DNA of 64,000 nt from Bacteroidia bacterium (GCA_020635905.1 JACJYV010000003.1:558001-622000), one strand, 5' to 3'. Counted from the first letter of the stretch, positions 37,391 through 47,861 are shown. The notes: generated from the letters alone by a model not told the origin. Made by a program: numbers and translations.

Positions 37391-37428
37391 AAAAAATCCC
37401 CCACTCCCTTTCCGGGAATGGGGGATTT
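37391..37428 (-). terminator. Terminator of the 1403-residue T9SS gene
   Basis: AAATCCCCCA (37394-37403) pairs with TGGGGGATTT (37419-37428), with four more inner pairs. On the minus strand the stem is followed by a T run, 16 bases after the stop at 37444. Confidence 0.88.
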
Positions 37429-37443
37429 CCAACCAATCAGCTC

Positions 37444-40400
37444 TTACTTCCTGATCACCACTTTGCGGCCCAGATTCACATGCTCTGAGCTGGCTTTCAG
37501 GTAATAAAATCCGTCTGATACGTTGTCGAGGCGAATTTCTTTGCGCAATCCACCGCCATTGAGCACAATCGACTGATCCAGAACCAGTTTACCCTGCATA
37601 TCCACCAGCGTAAGGCGAATTTCCGGGTCGGAAATACCATTCAGCTCCAGGGTGAATTGGCCATTGTTTGGGTTGGGATAAAGCTCGATTCCTGGCTCAG
37701 TCAAAGCGGACAGGGCCTCATTTCCGGATGCCATATCTTCATTGCGTTTCATGCCGGGAATGGTGTCGCAGAAATCCACATACACCTGAGAAAGGGACAT
37801 GTTATTGGAGTAAAGGGCCACGTCCACCATCAGAGTTTCGGTCGGGCTCACCCCAATCGAGCGAATCAGACTGTCGTTTTTGTAATAGTACATCGACGAA
37901 ACCTGTCTGCGAATGGTCAGGGTATCTCCCACTTTCACGCTGATGCCCAGGAATTGATTATAGCCCGTCTGTTGCTCCCTGATTTTCAGGGCGCCGTTAT
38001 TATTGTAGAAGGCATAATCAATGCTCACGGGCGACTGGTCTGTATCCCCGTTGCTGAGTCCAAAGTAGTAGCTCCAGGACACGCTGCCCACAATGTGCAT
38101 GACCTGACCGCTGACGCCGTTCAGAAGTTTATTGTCTGAACGGGCTCCACAGCAGCCCCAGGGGCCATTTCCAGGCCCTTTGCTGAGTACATCACCATTG
38201 ATGGTGGTGCCCACATTATTTTCCCAGACCACTTTATTCTGAATGGTCACCATCACAGAATCTTTGCCTCCGCCTTGCTCAGTAACAACCACCTGGTAGG
38301 TGCCGCTGGACAGGCCAGTGGCAGTTGCCGTGGTGGCCCCGCTGGACCAATCGTAGGTGTAAGGACCGTTTCCGCCAGAAACCATCACCGTTGCAGATCC
38401 GTTGTTCATGCCACAATCCTCATGCACCACGTTGCTCATAGTGAGGGAAATGGGGAATGGGGGCAGGGAATCTGTGCAGAAATCGCTGTAAACCTGGGTC
38501 AGAGCAAAATTCTGATTGAACAGCGTGGCATCCACAAAGAGTGACCAGCCTGCATTGGTGGCAACCGTACGCAGGAGAGTACTATTGCGGTAATAGTTGA
38601 TGCTGGAACCCACCCGCTGAATGCGCAGGGTATCTCCCACGGAAACGGTACCCATGCTCAACAGGGAAGTGCTGTCCTCGCGGATTTTGAGCGTTCCAAA
38701 GGAATTATAGAAAGCGTAATCCATGTACAACTGCGAAATTCCCGGATTCAGGTGGGCCAATCCCACATAATAATGGTTGGTAACGCTGCCCACCACGTGG
38801 AAAAATTCCCCGTCTGTATTGGCCTGCAGCACCTGTACAGAGCGGGCTCCGCTGGTAAACCAGTTGGCACCCGGCACCGTTTTGGTCAGGGTGTCGAAAC
38901 TGGTGCTTGCTCCTGCCACATCCGTCCAACTGACGCGGGTATAGATGTCGAAGTAGGAAGTATCCTTATTGCCGATGAAATCGGTCACTTCCACCCAGTA
39001 ACTACCATTGGACAGGCCGCTCACGCTTGCGGTGGTGGCCGCATTACTCCAAAGGTATGTATAAGGCATCTGTCCGCCCGAAGGGGTAACCGTAATCATG
39101 CCCGAGGGATCTGTGGGACAGTAATTCTGAATGACCGAGGATTCGACCACCAAAGGCAGGGTGAGGAAGCCTTCGTTGCAGAAGTCCACAAAAATATTTG
39201 TGAGATAGGTATTCTTCTTGAAAATAGAGGCATCCACCAACAAATCCTCAGCCCCGTTCACGGCTACCAGATGCAGGGGGGTACCATTTTTCACCCAGGC
39301 CATAAAATTACCCGAACGCTGCAAAATAAGGGTGTCACCCACCGTCACAGGGCCCAGATAGGTGGAACCCACCCCTTTTTGCCAGGCATAAAGCGATCCC
39401 TTATTTTTGAAAAAGGCATAATCTATGGATTTGGGGCCGGCATCCAGATTGATTTTGGAAAGGCCAAGGTAGTAGATGAATTTCTCGCCATGCACGATGT
39501 GCCCCAGGGTGCCATCTGTGCTGGCGGGCAGCACTTTGGTGGAGGCGGCACCTCCGTTGAACCATCCGTTGGAGCCAGAAATCTTATACAGGGTATCCGC
39601 AGACTGGGCCGTTCCAACCAGGTCTTTCCAGACAATGAACACATTGGGAATAAAGGTACCCACGGCTGAGGTGTCCACTGGCAGGCCGCCGCAGGCGGCT
39701 GCAATGGCCCTGAACTGATAACCAGAGGTGAGCAGGGTGGCCGGGCTCATGATCAGGGTGTCGTTGGTGGCCCCGCTGAAGGGCGGAATATCCACCAGGA
39801 AATTCCAGGTTACCCCGTTATCCGTGGACAATTGCCAGCGCATACTGTCCACCTGACCAACCGTATCCACCCAAAACATAGCGGCTCCGTTGAGGCAAAC
39901 TGTATCGTTGACGGCACCCATGGAAAACTGCCCGGGCACGCACGGAGGTGGGAAAAGTTGCATTCCTGCATCCAGGGTAAGCGAATCACCCGCACCAGGC
40001 AGGAGACTGAAACTGACCATACCCGAGGAGTTTACATCGCTGTCAATGGCGTCGTTTCCACCCTGGTTGGGCAGGGTAAAGCTTTGATAAATGGCATTGG
40101 TGGAGAAGGAAAGCACATAACTACCCGGCAAAACAGCGCCAAACAGGTACTTTCCATCCACATCTGTAAAGGTGGAGCGGGCCACCACTCCCCCAATGTT
40201 CTGAGTGCCGGCCAAAGAAACCATAATCCCCGGGGCCCCGGGCTCGGCATCCTGCAAGCCATTGATATTCACATCCAGCCAGGCAAAGTCGCCTACGTCT
40301 GCGGGAATATTATTGTCCACCACGGCATTGGCAGCCACGCTGCCGCAGGTACAAGTCACGGTACTGCCCGTATTTGCGCTGGCGATCTGGGCCTGACAGG

Positions 40401-41655
40401 TCGGCTGGGTTCCCTCAAAATTAATGGTCGGCGAAGCCGTACCACAGATCACGCGGTATGCGTCCGAGCTTCCAGAAACAGAGGTATTGCCTTTGACATC
40501 CAGATTGATGGAGTAATTGTCGTTGATATCGCTCAGGTCAAACAACATGCCTGCCACCCCACTCACGGTCCCGGAAATGCTGTTTCCTTCCACCAGCACG
40601 TTCCAGATTGCTGGCACGCCTGAAGCGTCATCCTCAGGTTCAATCAATATACCATTATTGCCCCCGCTGACCGAGGAGAGGATATTATCCTTAATCACCA
40701 AATTGAATCTGGATCCATTCTGGCTCGATTCAGCTGCGATTTCAATCACATCGTCTGTAGAGGTTGGAGTGGTGACATTCAGGGTATTATTGGCAATCAC
40801 CAGATTGGCAACCGTATTATCTTCCCCGATTTCCACCAGAATAGCTTCCAGGTTATTGGCAGAAATGTTATTGAAGGTAAGAGACCCGTTGAAATGTGGA
40901 CCCGCGCCCGTACTTTGGCCCAACTGAAGGTCGATTCCGCGGGCGGTGGCAGAGCCAAGAGTGCCTACGTAGGTATTGTCAGAGGCACGCAGGGTATAAG
41001 TTCCCACGTCCAGTTCGCATTGCAGAAAATCATCCTGACCACCATTCACGCTGTTTCCATCCACCACAAAATCCACTACGTTATTTCCGTCAGCGATCCA
41101 GTGAATAAAGTCATTATTGCCGAGATTTGAGGCGACATTATTCAGAATGCGAATGTTGTAATCGTTGGTACTGCCTCCCACATCAATTCCATCTCCCACA
41201 AATCCTGAAACGAACAGGTTACCCGCGATGGTCACGGTGCCGGTTACATTATCAATGTTGATTACAGGAGTGGTGGTTCCAGAGGCTTTGGTAAGACTGA
41301 AATTGAGAATTTGCAGGTCTCCTGAGTACAGGTTGGTGGCAGAAAATGCGCTTCCTGCACCCGAGGAAACGGTAGCCATGGTGGCATTGGCGGCCATCAG
41401 GACCAAATCTCCCGTAGGACCGGCCACGGCTGATCCCATCAGGTTCAGGTTCACGTTTTCCACGTACACCCCATTGGCAACCACAATGGTGTCTCCCGGG
41501 CTCGCATTATTGACCGCCAGTTGAATGGAGGCAAAGTTGGTCGGGACCAGGATCTGTGCTGCCTTCAGGGTGAAGGTTGGGCTAATAAAAGGCAAGAGAA
41601 GGGCAAGCAGAAAAGGGTAAATAAATCCCTTTGAGCAACATAAATTTCTACTCAT
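37444..41655 (-). CDS. Giant T9SS protein: beta-helix, SdrD-B-like, SprB repeats and a triplicated module
   Basis: A 1403-residue surface protein. Signal peptide about 1-33. Residues 35-430 are a right-handed parallel beta-helix (pectin-lyase-like, many NN and N.I repeats). An SdrD-B-like domain follows at about 455-565 (GDFAWLDVNINGLQDAEPG). Then come three copies of a module of about 165 residues starting near 671, 908 and 1141, each with W..-V/L-G, DTL or DVL, YY.GL, DYAF, VGDTL and VD segments, ending DFC. SprB-type repeats (YTYLWSN; YTYDWSSG) lie between them. A T9SS C-terminal domain starts near 1325 (LYPNPNNGQF). Confidence 0.88.
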   Translation of the reverse strand: MSRNLCCSKGFIYPFLLALLLPFISPTFTLKAAQILVPTNFASIQLAVNNASPGDTIVVANGVYVENVNLNLMGSAVAGPTGDLVLMAANATMATVSSGAGSAFSATNLYSGDLQILNFSLTKASGTTTPVINIDNVTGTVTIAGNLFVSGFVGDGIDVGGSTNDYNIRILNNVASNLGNNDFIHWIADGNNVVDFVVDGNSVNGGQDDFLQCELDVGTYTLRASDNTYVGTLGSATARGIDLQLGQSTGAGPHFNGSLTFNNISANNLEAILVEIGEDNTVANLVIANNTLNVTTPTSTDDVIEIAAESSQNGSRFNLVIKDNILSSVSGGNNGILIEPEDDASGVPAIWNVLVEGNSISGTVSGVAGMLFDLSDINDNYSINLDVKGNTSVSGSSDAYRVICGTASPTINFEGTQPTCQAQIASANTGSTVTCTCGSVAANAVVDNNIPADVGDFAWLDVNINGLQDAEPGAPGIMVSLAGTQNIGGVVARSTFTDVDGKYLFGAVLPGSYVLSFSTNAIYQSFTLPNQGGNDAIDSDVNSSGMVSFSLLPGAGDSLTLDAGMQLFPPPCVPGQFSMGAVNDTVCLNGAAMFWVDTVGQVDSMRWQLSTDNGVTWNFLVDIPPFSGATNDTLIMSPATLLTSGYQFRAIAAACGGLPVDTSAVGTFIPNVFIVWKDLVGTAQSADTLYKISGSNGWFNGGAASTKVLPASTDGTLGHIVHGEKFIYYLGLSKINLDAGPKSIDYAFFKNKGSLYAWQKGVGSTYLGPVTVGDTLILQRSGNFMAWVKNGTPLHLVAVNGAEDLLVDASIFKKNTYLTNIFVDFCNEGFLTLPLVVESSVIQNYCPTDPSGMITVTPSGGQMPYTYLWSNAATTASVSGLSNGSYWVEVTDFIGNKDTSYFDIYTRVSWTDVAGASTSFDTLTKTVPGANWFTSGARSVQVLQANTDGEFFHVVGSVTNHYYVGLAHLNPGISQLYMDYAFYNSFGTLKIREDSTSLLSMGTVSVGDTLRIQRVGSSINYYRNSTLLRTVATNAGWSLFVDATLFNQNFALTQVYSDFCTDSLPPFPISLTMSNVVHEDCGMNNGSATVMVSGGNGPYTYDWSSGATTATATGLSSGTYQVVVTEQGGGKDSVMVTIQNKVVWENNVGTTINGDVLSKGPGNGPWGCCGARSDNKLLNGVSGQVMHIVGSVSWSYYFGLSNGDTDQSPVSIDYAFYNNNGALKIREQQTGYNQFLGISVKVGDTLTIRRQVSSMYYYKNDSLIRSIGVSPTETLMVDVALYSNNMSLSQVYVDFCDTIPGMKRNEDMASGNEALSALTEPGIELYPNPNNGQFTLELNGISDPEIRLTLVDMQGKLVLDQSIVLNGGGLRKEIRLDNVSDGFYYLKASSEHVNLGRKVVIRK

Positions 41656-41782
41656 AACGGTTTTGCTAAGAGGTAATTGGATTGGGAAAATTTGTTGTGC
41701 GCCTTGCGACGCGGGTGCGACAACATGCAGTTAAATTAAGCAATTTTGCCCGCACTTACAGGGACGTGGAAAGATTGGGGAC

Positions 41783-41821
41783 AAAAAAAATTTGCCCTCT
41801 GGAGCCGTTCCAGAGGGCAAA
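41783..41821 (-). terminator. Terminator of the 1040-residue T9SS gene
   Basis: A perfect 13-bp stem (41791-41803 with 41809-41821, 5-base loop) is followed on the minus strand by eight T. It lies 22 bases after the stop at 41843. Confidence 0.92.
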
Positions 41822-41842
41822 TTCTAAAGATATCAGACGGTT

Positions 41843-44800
41843 TTATTCAGCAATAATCAGCTTTCGTACATCTGAATTTCCGCTATTGATCACCCGCACA
41901 AAATAGATGCCTGCACGCAGATTCTGGGTGGGGAATTCGATGGTATTCCTGCCAGTTTCCAGATTGGCTGAAAGTGATCCTGCATTTCTGCCCCACATAT
42001 CCAGCAACTCAACCCGCACCAACGCTCTTTCTTCTGCATAATAATCCACATTGAATCCTTTGGAAGCCAGCGTAGGGTTGGGATAAACATTTTGAATTCC
42101 CGCCTGAACCCCAAAAACAACTTCCACCACATTGCTCATGTAGGTCTTTCCATCAATGTCCACCTGTTTCAAACGGTAAAAATTGGACCCGTAAACTGGA
42201 TTATTATCAATTGAACCATAATTTGAGCGCTTGTCAGACCAACCCCGCGCCTGCACCCTGGCCAGAAATTCAAATTTCTTGCCATTGGTGCTTTTCTCCA
42301 GCAGGAAATAATCAGAATTCAATTCCTGTTCTGTCGTCCAGGAAAGATCCACCACTTTATTCATTTTCCGGCCATCAAAAGTCAACCCGGATACAGGAAG
42401 AATGCAATTGGCAGCTACGGTCACAAAATCATTGCCCACACAGCTTCCATCAGACACGCTCACAATGTAGGTGGTTGGATTTTGAACCAGACCTTTGGGG
42501 CCGGGAATATTTGCATTGCTCAGGCCTGTGGTGGGAGTCCAGGAGTAGGAAAGCCCGGAAGGAACCGCGGGACAATGGAAAAAACGCATGTCAGGCAAAC
42601 CAGTAGACTTATTCCCGTTCACGATGCTGCAACCATTGACCAGGCCTGCGGCCTGGTTCAGGAATAATACAGCCGAGTCCGGGGCACTGGAGGTTACTGC
42701 AACCCGGCAGAAGCCGGGAGAAACAGCCAGTACATCGTTGCAAAACTCAATCACGAGGTTGCTGCTTCCGTCCCAGAAATACGACTTCACATTGAGGGGA
42801 ATATTTTTCCAACCTTCATTATGGGTGGCAGTAATGCTGGGGATCAGGGCCACCTGCTCGAGATTGGGAATAAAGGGAATGCTTCCATTCGGGCCACTGA
42901 ATCCTGTGATGCCCGTACATCCCATTTTGATGTTCAGGTTGGTTATCGTGGTGCTTTGCCCAGCACCCAGCTGGTGGGTTTTGATATTCAATGCAATAGA
43001 ATCAATCTTACCGCCTGTAAATCCAAGGGAATTGAGCTGAGCAGCCGTATAAATGTACTGCTTACGCCAGGTTCGGCCAGCACCTGAGGAGAAGAAAGGC
43101 GCGCCCGCTCCATCCTGGGTGCCAAAAACACCCAATTCAGTCATGCTGGTTGAGCCTGAACAGGCCAGACTCGTGGTATCGCAGGACTGGATCACTCCCA
43201 CCCCAAACTGAAGCGAATCCACACAATTAGAGGTGGTATTATCGACCGAGGCCGAGACTTGGGGCGCTACTCCCACCACGGCCACTTCCACATTTCCGTT
43301 CACCGTACAACCAGCGGCAGAAGTCACTGACATAGTATAAGTGGTGGTCAACTGAGGGGAGGCTATGACCGTTGTTCCAGTGTCTGGAAAGAGGGACCCG
43401 CCTGGCGTCCATTGAATGGTGAAAGGCGCTTCCCCACCCGGTCCGGCAGATCCGGTCAACACCGTAGCCCCGTTGAGGCAAATGGTTACGTCTGGTGGTG
43501 GGGTAATGGTAATGTCCGGCACCACATTGACCGTAATGGTATCGCGGTTTTTACACGAGGGAGATAGGTTACTTGTCACCACATAAGTCTGGGTCCCCGG
43601 CGGCGACGCCGTCGGGTTGGCACAGTTGGAGCAGGAAAGGCCCGTAGGGCCACCTCCTCCCAGGTTGGTCCAGGTAAATACAGAACCTCCGCCCGCGTTG
43701 AGTTGCACGGGCCCGCCCGCAGTACAATAGCCTACGTCAGGCCCCGCGTTGGTCTCGCGGGTCACATAGATATCAAAGGAAAATATCTGACCACCCAAAA
43801 TGGGACAACCATCATCCTGTATGAATACAGAAAAGGTATGGAAGCCCGTATCAGCCAGGGTTGGAGTCCAGGAAAAGGCCCCCACCACCACTGAGGAGGG
43901 AGCGGATGCGGAAAAGTTCGCCCCGGGAATGGCAGCCGACAGGTTGGTGGTCATGGTGATATTGTCTCCGTCCCCGTCGAAAGCCGTTATTTCAAAATAA
44001 ATCGAATCATCCGGGCAGGTCGCCACGGAATTACTATCCAGGGCCACTCCTCCAAAAAGCAGGGTATAGCCCCGGGGCACAAGATCGGGTTGGGTATTTC
44101 CACAGGCGGCCAGAATGATAATCTGTAATTCCCTGCGGGAAGTGCTGATCAGGTTACCGTTGCGGTATTCATCCACCCTGACCGCGACGACGGCCTGCTG
44201 GGCTCCGTTGGGGGTAAAGCACATGGTTCCCGTAACGGGATCAAAGGTAAGCGCACCCGCACCACCTGTGGTGGCAATGGGATTGGTGGCCGAAAGGCCG
44301 CCTGTAAAGGGAATGGGAGAACCCGGAGGGTTTGGACCGTTAAGGGGAGCAACCAGTGAAAACACCAGGGAGTCCCCGTCAGGATCAACCGCTCCGTGGC
44401 TGAAACAGTAATTCTGACCCGCACAAACGTAGGGTGAAGGCAGGGCAAAATACTGGGGAGAGCTGTTGCAGGGACCCGTATTGTCGAGCGATGAGGTGAT
44501 CAACAGGGAATTGGAACCCGGGCTTTGCAGGTTGGTAATCCCGCCATTGCGACAGCAAAGGTCGTAGGAAACGGTCCAGTCGCTGCAGGCCTGGGTAAAG
44601 GTATAGGTGGTTTGATAAACATACCTTTCAACCCCGGGCTGGGTGCCGCTGGTGGTTGCACAGGTACTGTTGGGCAGAGCGCCAGGACAAAGGGGCGATA
44701 CTTCCACCGTGCTGCCGATCTGAGGCAGGGTAATGGATACGTCCGTACAGGTGGGAGAAGTAATACTGACCACCACAGAAGTGGGGGCAGTCACCCCGCT

Positions 44801-44965
44801 GCAATCACGGTAAAGCAATACTGTAAATCTGTACTGATTTCCTCCCAAACATTCATAATACATATCCATGGCCTGTGCGTGGGTGGCTTTGGCCTGATGA
44901 TGGAAAGAAAAGAAAAGACAAATGAGCAACGTTGCTTTTAGAAGTGTTGGTAAAACTCTATTCAT
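41843..44965 (-). CDS. Large secreted protein with Ig/PKD-like domains and T9SS sorting domain
   Basis: A 1040-residue exported protein. Signal peptide about 1-28 (cut near QAKA). The N-terminal 300 residues (THAQAMDMYYECLGGNQYRFTV and a Cys-rich stretch) match a module common at the start of Bacteroidota gliding-type surface proteins. Ig/PKD-like beta domains follow (ITPPPDVTICLNG; TFSVFIQDDGC). A T9SS C-terminal domain starts near residue 960 (NVYPNPTLASKGF ... GIYFVRVINSG). It is the neighbour of, and oriented like, the 1403-residue T9SS gene, but each has its own terminator. Confidence 0.88.
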   Translation of the reverse strand: MNRVLPTLLKATLLICLFFSFHHQAKATHAQAMDMYYECLGGNQYRFTVLLYRDCSGVTAPTSVVVSITSPTCTDVSITLPQIGSTVEVSPLCPGALPNSTCATTSGTQPGVERYVYQTTYTFTQACSDWTVSYDLCCRNGGITNLQSPGSNSLLITSSLDNTGPCNSSPQYFALPSPYVCAGQNYCFSHGAVDPDGDSLVFSLVAPLNGPNPPGSPIPFTGGLSATNPIATTGGAGALTFDPVTGTMCFTPNGAQQAVVAVRVDEYRNGNLISTSRRELQIIILAACGNTQPDLVPRGYTLLFGGVALDSNSVATCPDDSIYFEITAFDGDGDNITMTTNLSAAIPGANFSASAPSSVVVGAFSWTPTLADTGFHTFSVFIQDDGCPILGGQIFSFDIYVTRETNAGPDVGYCTAGGPVQLNAGGGSVFTWTNLGGGGPTGLSCSNCANPTASPPGTQTYVVTSNLSPSCKNRDTITVNVVPDITITPPPDVTICLNGATVLTGSAGPGGEAPFTIQWTPGGSLFPDTGTTVIASPQLTTTYTMSVTSAAGCTVNGNVEVAVVGVAPQVSASVDNTTSNCVDSLQFGVGVIQSCDTTSLACSGSTSMTELGVFGTQDGAGAPFFSSGAGRTWRKQYIYTAAQLNSLGFTGGKIDSIALNIKTHQLGAGQSTTITNLNIKMGCTGITGFSGPNGSIPFIPNLEQVALIPSITATHNEGWKNIPLNVKSYFWDGSSNLVIEFCNDVLAVSPGFCRVAVTSSAPDSAVLFLNQAAGLVNGCSIVNGNKSTGLPDMRFFHCPAVPSGLSYSWTPTTGLSNANIPGPKGLVQNPTTYIVSVSDGSCVGNDFVTVAANCILPVSGLTFDGRKMNKVVDLSWTTEQELNSDYFLLEKSTNGKKFEFLARVQARGWSDKRSNYGSIDNNPVYGSNFYRLKQVDIDGKTYMSNVVEVVFGVQAGIQNVYPNPTLASKGFNVDYYAEERALVRVELLDMWGRNAGSLSANLETGRNTIEFPTQNLRAGIYFVRVINSGNSDVRKLIIAE

Positions 44966-45554
44966 AATTTCCTGGCTATGGAATAAAATATGGTGAATTT
45001 CATTCGTTTAAAAGCAGGAGTGTTAGGTTTATGGAATTGTTTGCAGGAGAACGGGGTTCTGAAAAAAACAAAAAAGTAACCCTTTATTTAAATTAAATAC
45101 GACCGATCCCCATCTTCGTCAGCGCTAAATTTACCAATCTTTTAGGTAGAAAAAAAATCCCCTGTTGCACCCCCCTCCCCCTCTCAGAAATCACCCCATC
45201 CTCAGGTGCGAATTAAAATAAAACCTGGCCAAGCCAATACGATTCCCAGCCCCCGGATTCAGGATTCAATGAAATCAATTTCTTCAAAAAGTGAATAAAA
45301 GGCCTTCATATTGAAAAAACCACCATACATCGCCGGGAAAGGGAAAAATTCGCTCAAAATATCCGGGGTAAAATGGCAAACAGATAAATTTCCCTTCCCT
45401 GCTGAATTTTTTTCCAGCCCTTTCAACGATCAAAAACTGGCAAATAAGCAGGATTAGGGCATTTCCATGATCTCCCCTCTTCGAAAAGTCATCTTTTTTA
45501 ACTTTATCTTCCTAAAAAAGTTTGAAAAAAGTGTGCACGTGAAAAAAATTTCTG

Positions 45555-45562
45555 TATATTTG
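45555..45562 (+). promoter_or_regulatory. Bacteroidota -7 box of an orphan transcript
   Basis: TATATTTG matches TAnnTTTG exactly and is identical to the box at 13009. No plus-strand gene follows for more than 2 kb. Confidence 0.5.
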
Positions 45563-45568
45563 CCTTAG

Positions 45569-45636
45569 GTTTGTTTGTTATGGTTAGTTAGTTTGCCGCC
45601 TGTCACCCAATGTAAGTTGGGGGCAGGCGTTTTTTG
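45569..45636 (+). ncRNA. Candidate small RNA
   Basis: A predicted transcript of about 68 bases between the -7 box at 45555 and a terminator. The terminator has an outer stem CGCCTG (45597-45602) with CAGGCG (45624-45629), an inner stem CCCAA (45606-45610) with TTGGG (45617-45621), and six T. The 5' part is U/G-rich and single stranded (repeats of TTTGT and TTAGT). No known RNA family was recognised. Confidence 0.45.
45597..45635 (+). terminator. Terminator of the candidate small RNA
   Basis: Outer 6-bp and inner 5-bp stems separated by a small internal loop, followed by TTTTTT. It serves no annotated gene on the plus strand. Confidence 0.7.
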
Positions 45637-45817
45637 TTGGTCAAATTTTTCAACCTTTTCCCACCACCTAAACGGCCTTACACCTTTCCCAACTGCATTA
45701 CGGGGCAAAATTCAGGATTTCGCAACGCACAATCCCCAGGACAATACCTTGCATGGTTCGCTATTTTTTGCCTCTAAGGAAATAATAAATAAAACGGGTT
45801 TTCTTTCCAGGTCAGAA

Positions 45818-47641
45818 TCAGTCTTCCAGCCTGAATTGCAGGTCGTGAAGTGAACGGTATAGCCCGTTGAGCTTCAACAATTCTGTATGGGTACCCTGTT
45901 CCACTACTTTGCCCTGATCGATAACCAGAATTTTGTGGGCGTGGATAATGGTGGAAAGGCGGTGGGCAATGATGAGGGAAGTACGATCGCGGGTGAGGTT
46001 ATTGAATGCTTCCTGCACCAGCTTTTCAGATTCAGAATCTAGTGCTGAAGTGGCTTCGTCCAGAATCAGAATGGGCGGATTGCGGTAAACCGCCCGGGCA
46101 ATGGCCAGGCGCTGGCGCTGCCCGCCTGAAAGGCGGGTTCCCCGCTCCCCGATTTCCGTGGCGTAGCCTTCAGGCAATTCGCTAATAAAGCCTGCAGCAT
46201 TGGCTATGCCTGCCGCCTCCCGGAGGCGGTCCATATCGGGATTTTCTTCGCCGTAGGCGATATTTGAAGCCACAGAGGAATTAAACAAAATCCCTTCCTG
46301 GGTCACAATGCCAAATAATTTCCGCAAATCTGCGAGACAATAGTCACGGATATCCACGCCATCCAAAAGGATTTTCCCCGCAACGGGATCATAAAAACGG
46401 GGAACCAGGTCGGCCAGGGTGGATTTTCCACCCCCAGAGGGCCCAACCAGAGCCACGGTTTCGCCTTTTTTTAGGGTAAAATTCACATTGGAAAGCACCT
46501 CCTCCTGGCCATAACTGAATGACACATTCTCAAAACTGATTTCTGAGGTAAATTCGCGGATAGGAAGACAATTCTCCTTTTCAGTAATTTTTGATTTGAT
46601 AGTCAGGAATTTTTGCACCCTTTCATAAGATGCCACCCCGCGCTGCACTTTGGAGACCGCGGTTGCCATGGTCTTGAGCGGTGCCAGGAACTGGGAAAAG
46701 AGGGCAATAAAGCCAATAAATTCCGCAGGAGACAATTCCCCGCTGCCATCAAGGATCATTTTGCCCCCAAAAAGAATAATGCCAATCACCACAAAAATAC
46801 TCAGCACCTCGGTCAGGGGCGAAGCCAGATCGGCCCGGCGGCTGAGCGCCACCATCATCCCCTGATAAGCATCGTTCTCCTCCGCGTACTTTTTGCGTTC
46901 ATATTCCTCCTTGGCAAATGATTTCACGATGCGGATCCCCCCCACAAACTCGTCTATCACCCCGATCAGTTTACCCAGACGACGCTGGCTCTGATGGGCT
47001 TTTCTTTTGATGGATTTGGTAATGATATTGATCAGAAATCCCGTGATTGGCAGGATCAGAAGGGAAAACAGGGTGAGTTTCCACGATATAAAAATCATGG
47101 TAAAGAGAAAAGTAATCATGGTAATGGGGTCGCGGACGATGGTCCTGAAGGTGCCCACCACAGATTCCTGAATGATCTGCACATCATTGACCATCACGTT
47201 GATGATTTCCCCTTTGCGCTCCCCGGTATAGTAGTCCAGACTGAGGGTGGAAAGATGGCCGAAAAGGTGTTTACGCATCGTAAACACAATGCCCTGCTCA
47301 AGCGCCACCACCAGCCAGCTGAAGCCATAGCGACACAGGTTTTTGAGGAATATAGCCAGGGCCAAAACGCCTGTAAAACGCACCAAAAGTTGAAATTTTC
47401 CCACCTCCTGGGCATAGGAAAGCAATTCGTAATTCAAATGGGCCTTCAGGGAAGTGCTGGTCCATTCCAGGGGGCCAGGATATTGTGGCACTGAATCAGA
47501 AAAAAGAATTTCCAGAAAAGGAATGGTCATGGACAAGGAAACCACATTGAAAAAGCTGTTCAGCAACAGAAAAAATATCGAAATCCACCCGTGGGTAAAC
47601 CATTTTTTACCGTAACTGAGAATGGAAAAGTAAATTTTCAT
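45818..47641 (-). CDS. ABC exporter, fused membrane and ATPase domains (MsbA-like)
   Basis: A 607-residue half-transporter. Six membrane helices lie between residues 20 and 320; the ATPase domain has Walker A GPSGGGKST (about 405), signature LSGGQRQR, Walker B ILILDEATSALD and the H-loop IAHRLSTI. Homodimers of this family flip lipids such as lipid A or export peptides and drugs. No neighbouring gene sets the substrate. It is divergent from rbfA. Confidence 0.93.
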   Translation of the reverse strand: MKIYFSILSYGKKWFTHGWISIFFLLLNSFFNVVSLSMTIPFLEILFSDSVPQYPGPLEWTSTSLKAHLNYELLSYAQEVGKFQLLVRFTGVLALAIFLKNLCRYGFSWLVVALEQGIVFTMRKHLFGHLSTLSLDYYTGERKGEIINVMVNDVQIIQESVVGTFRTIVRDPITMITFLFTMIFISWKLTLFSLLILPITGFLINIITKSIKRKAHQSQRRLGKLIGVIDEFVGGIRIVKSFAKEEYERKKYAEENDAYQGMMVALSRRADLASPLTEVLSIFVVIGIILFGGKMILDGSGELSPAEFIGFIALFSQFLAPLKTMATAVSKVQRGVASYERVQKFLTIKSKITEKENCLPIREFTSEISFENVSFSYGQEEVLSNVNFTLKKGETVALVGPSGGGKSTLADLVPRFYDPVAGKILLDGVDIRDYCLADLRKLFGIVTQEGILFNSSVASNIAYGEENPDMDRLREAAGIANAAGFISELPEGYATEIGERGTRLSGGQRQRLAIARAVYRNPPILILDEATSALDSESEKLVQEAFNNLTRDRTSLIIAHRLSTIIHAHKILVIDQGKVVEQGTHTELLKLNGLYRSLHDLQFRLED

Positions 47642-47861
47642 GCGTTTATCAATGTCAAAAGGTCAGCAAAACTAATAAAAGGAGGGGAATAAAGAGACAT
47701 AATGAGGCAGATTGATCGTTTGAGATTGGAATGAAGTTACATACGCACCCAACCACAAACATGTTTTTCCCGATGCAAATTCACGGTTGAAAGAATTGCC
47801 AATGTGACGGGTCAGCTTTTGGATCCGCATTCCTGAAAACCAATAAATCCGTTAATTTTCT

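Larger units (their letters stand above)
36975..37443. other. AT-rich gene-less region holding the CGGACA array
   Basis: No open frame of note. From 37051 to 37350 it holds the phased tandem array described separately, and from 37391 a terminator of the opposite-strand T9SS gene. The first 75 bases after the fusion gene are unremarkable AT-rich DNA without a hairpin. Confidence 0.8.
44966..45817. other. Long gene-less region
   Basis: An 850-base interval without a supported gene. It begins with the promoter region of the 1040-residue gene. The middle is AT-rich with poly-A and pyrimidine stretches (for example 45164-45182). Near 45555-45635 it contains a promoter box followed by a terminator on the plus strand, listed as a candidate small RNA. 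A 92-codon frame at 45575-45853 overlaps that RNA and the exporter gene and is not credible. Confidence 0.6.

Noticed and set aside
45575..45853. 92-codon plus-strand frame
   Set aside because: It overlaps a strong terminator and the end of the ABC exporter and has no protein-like features.
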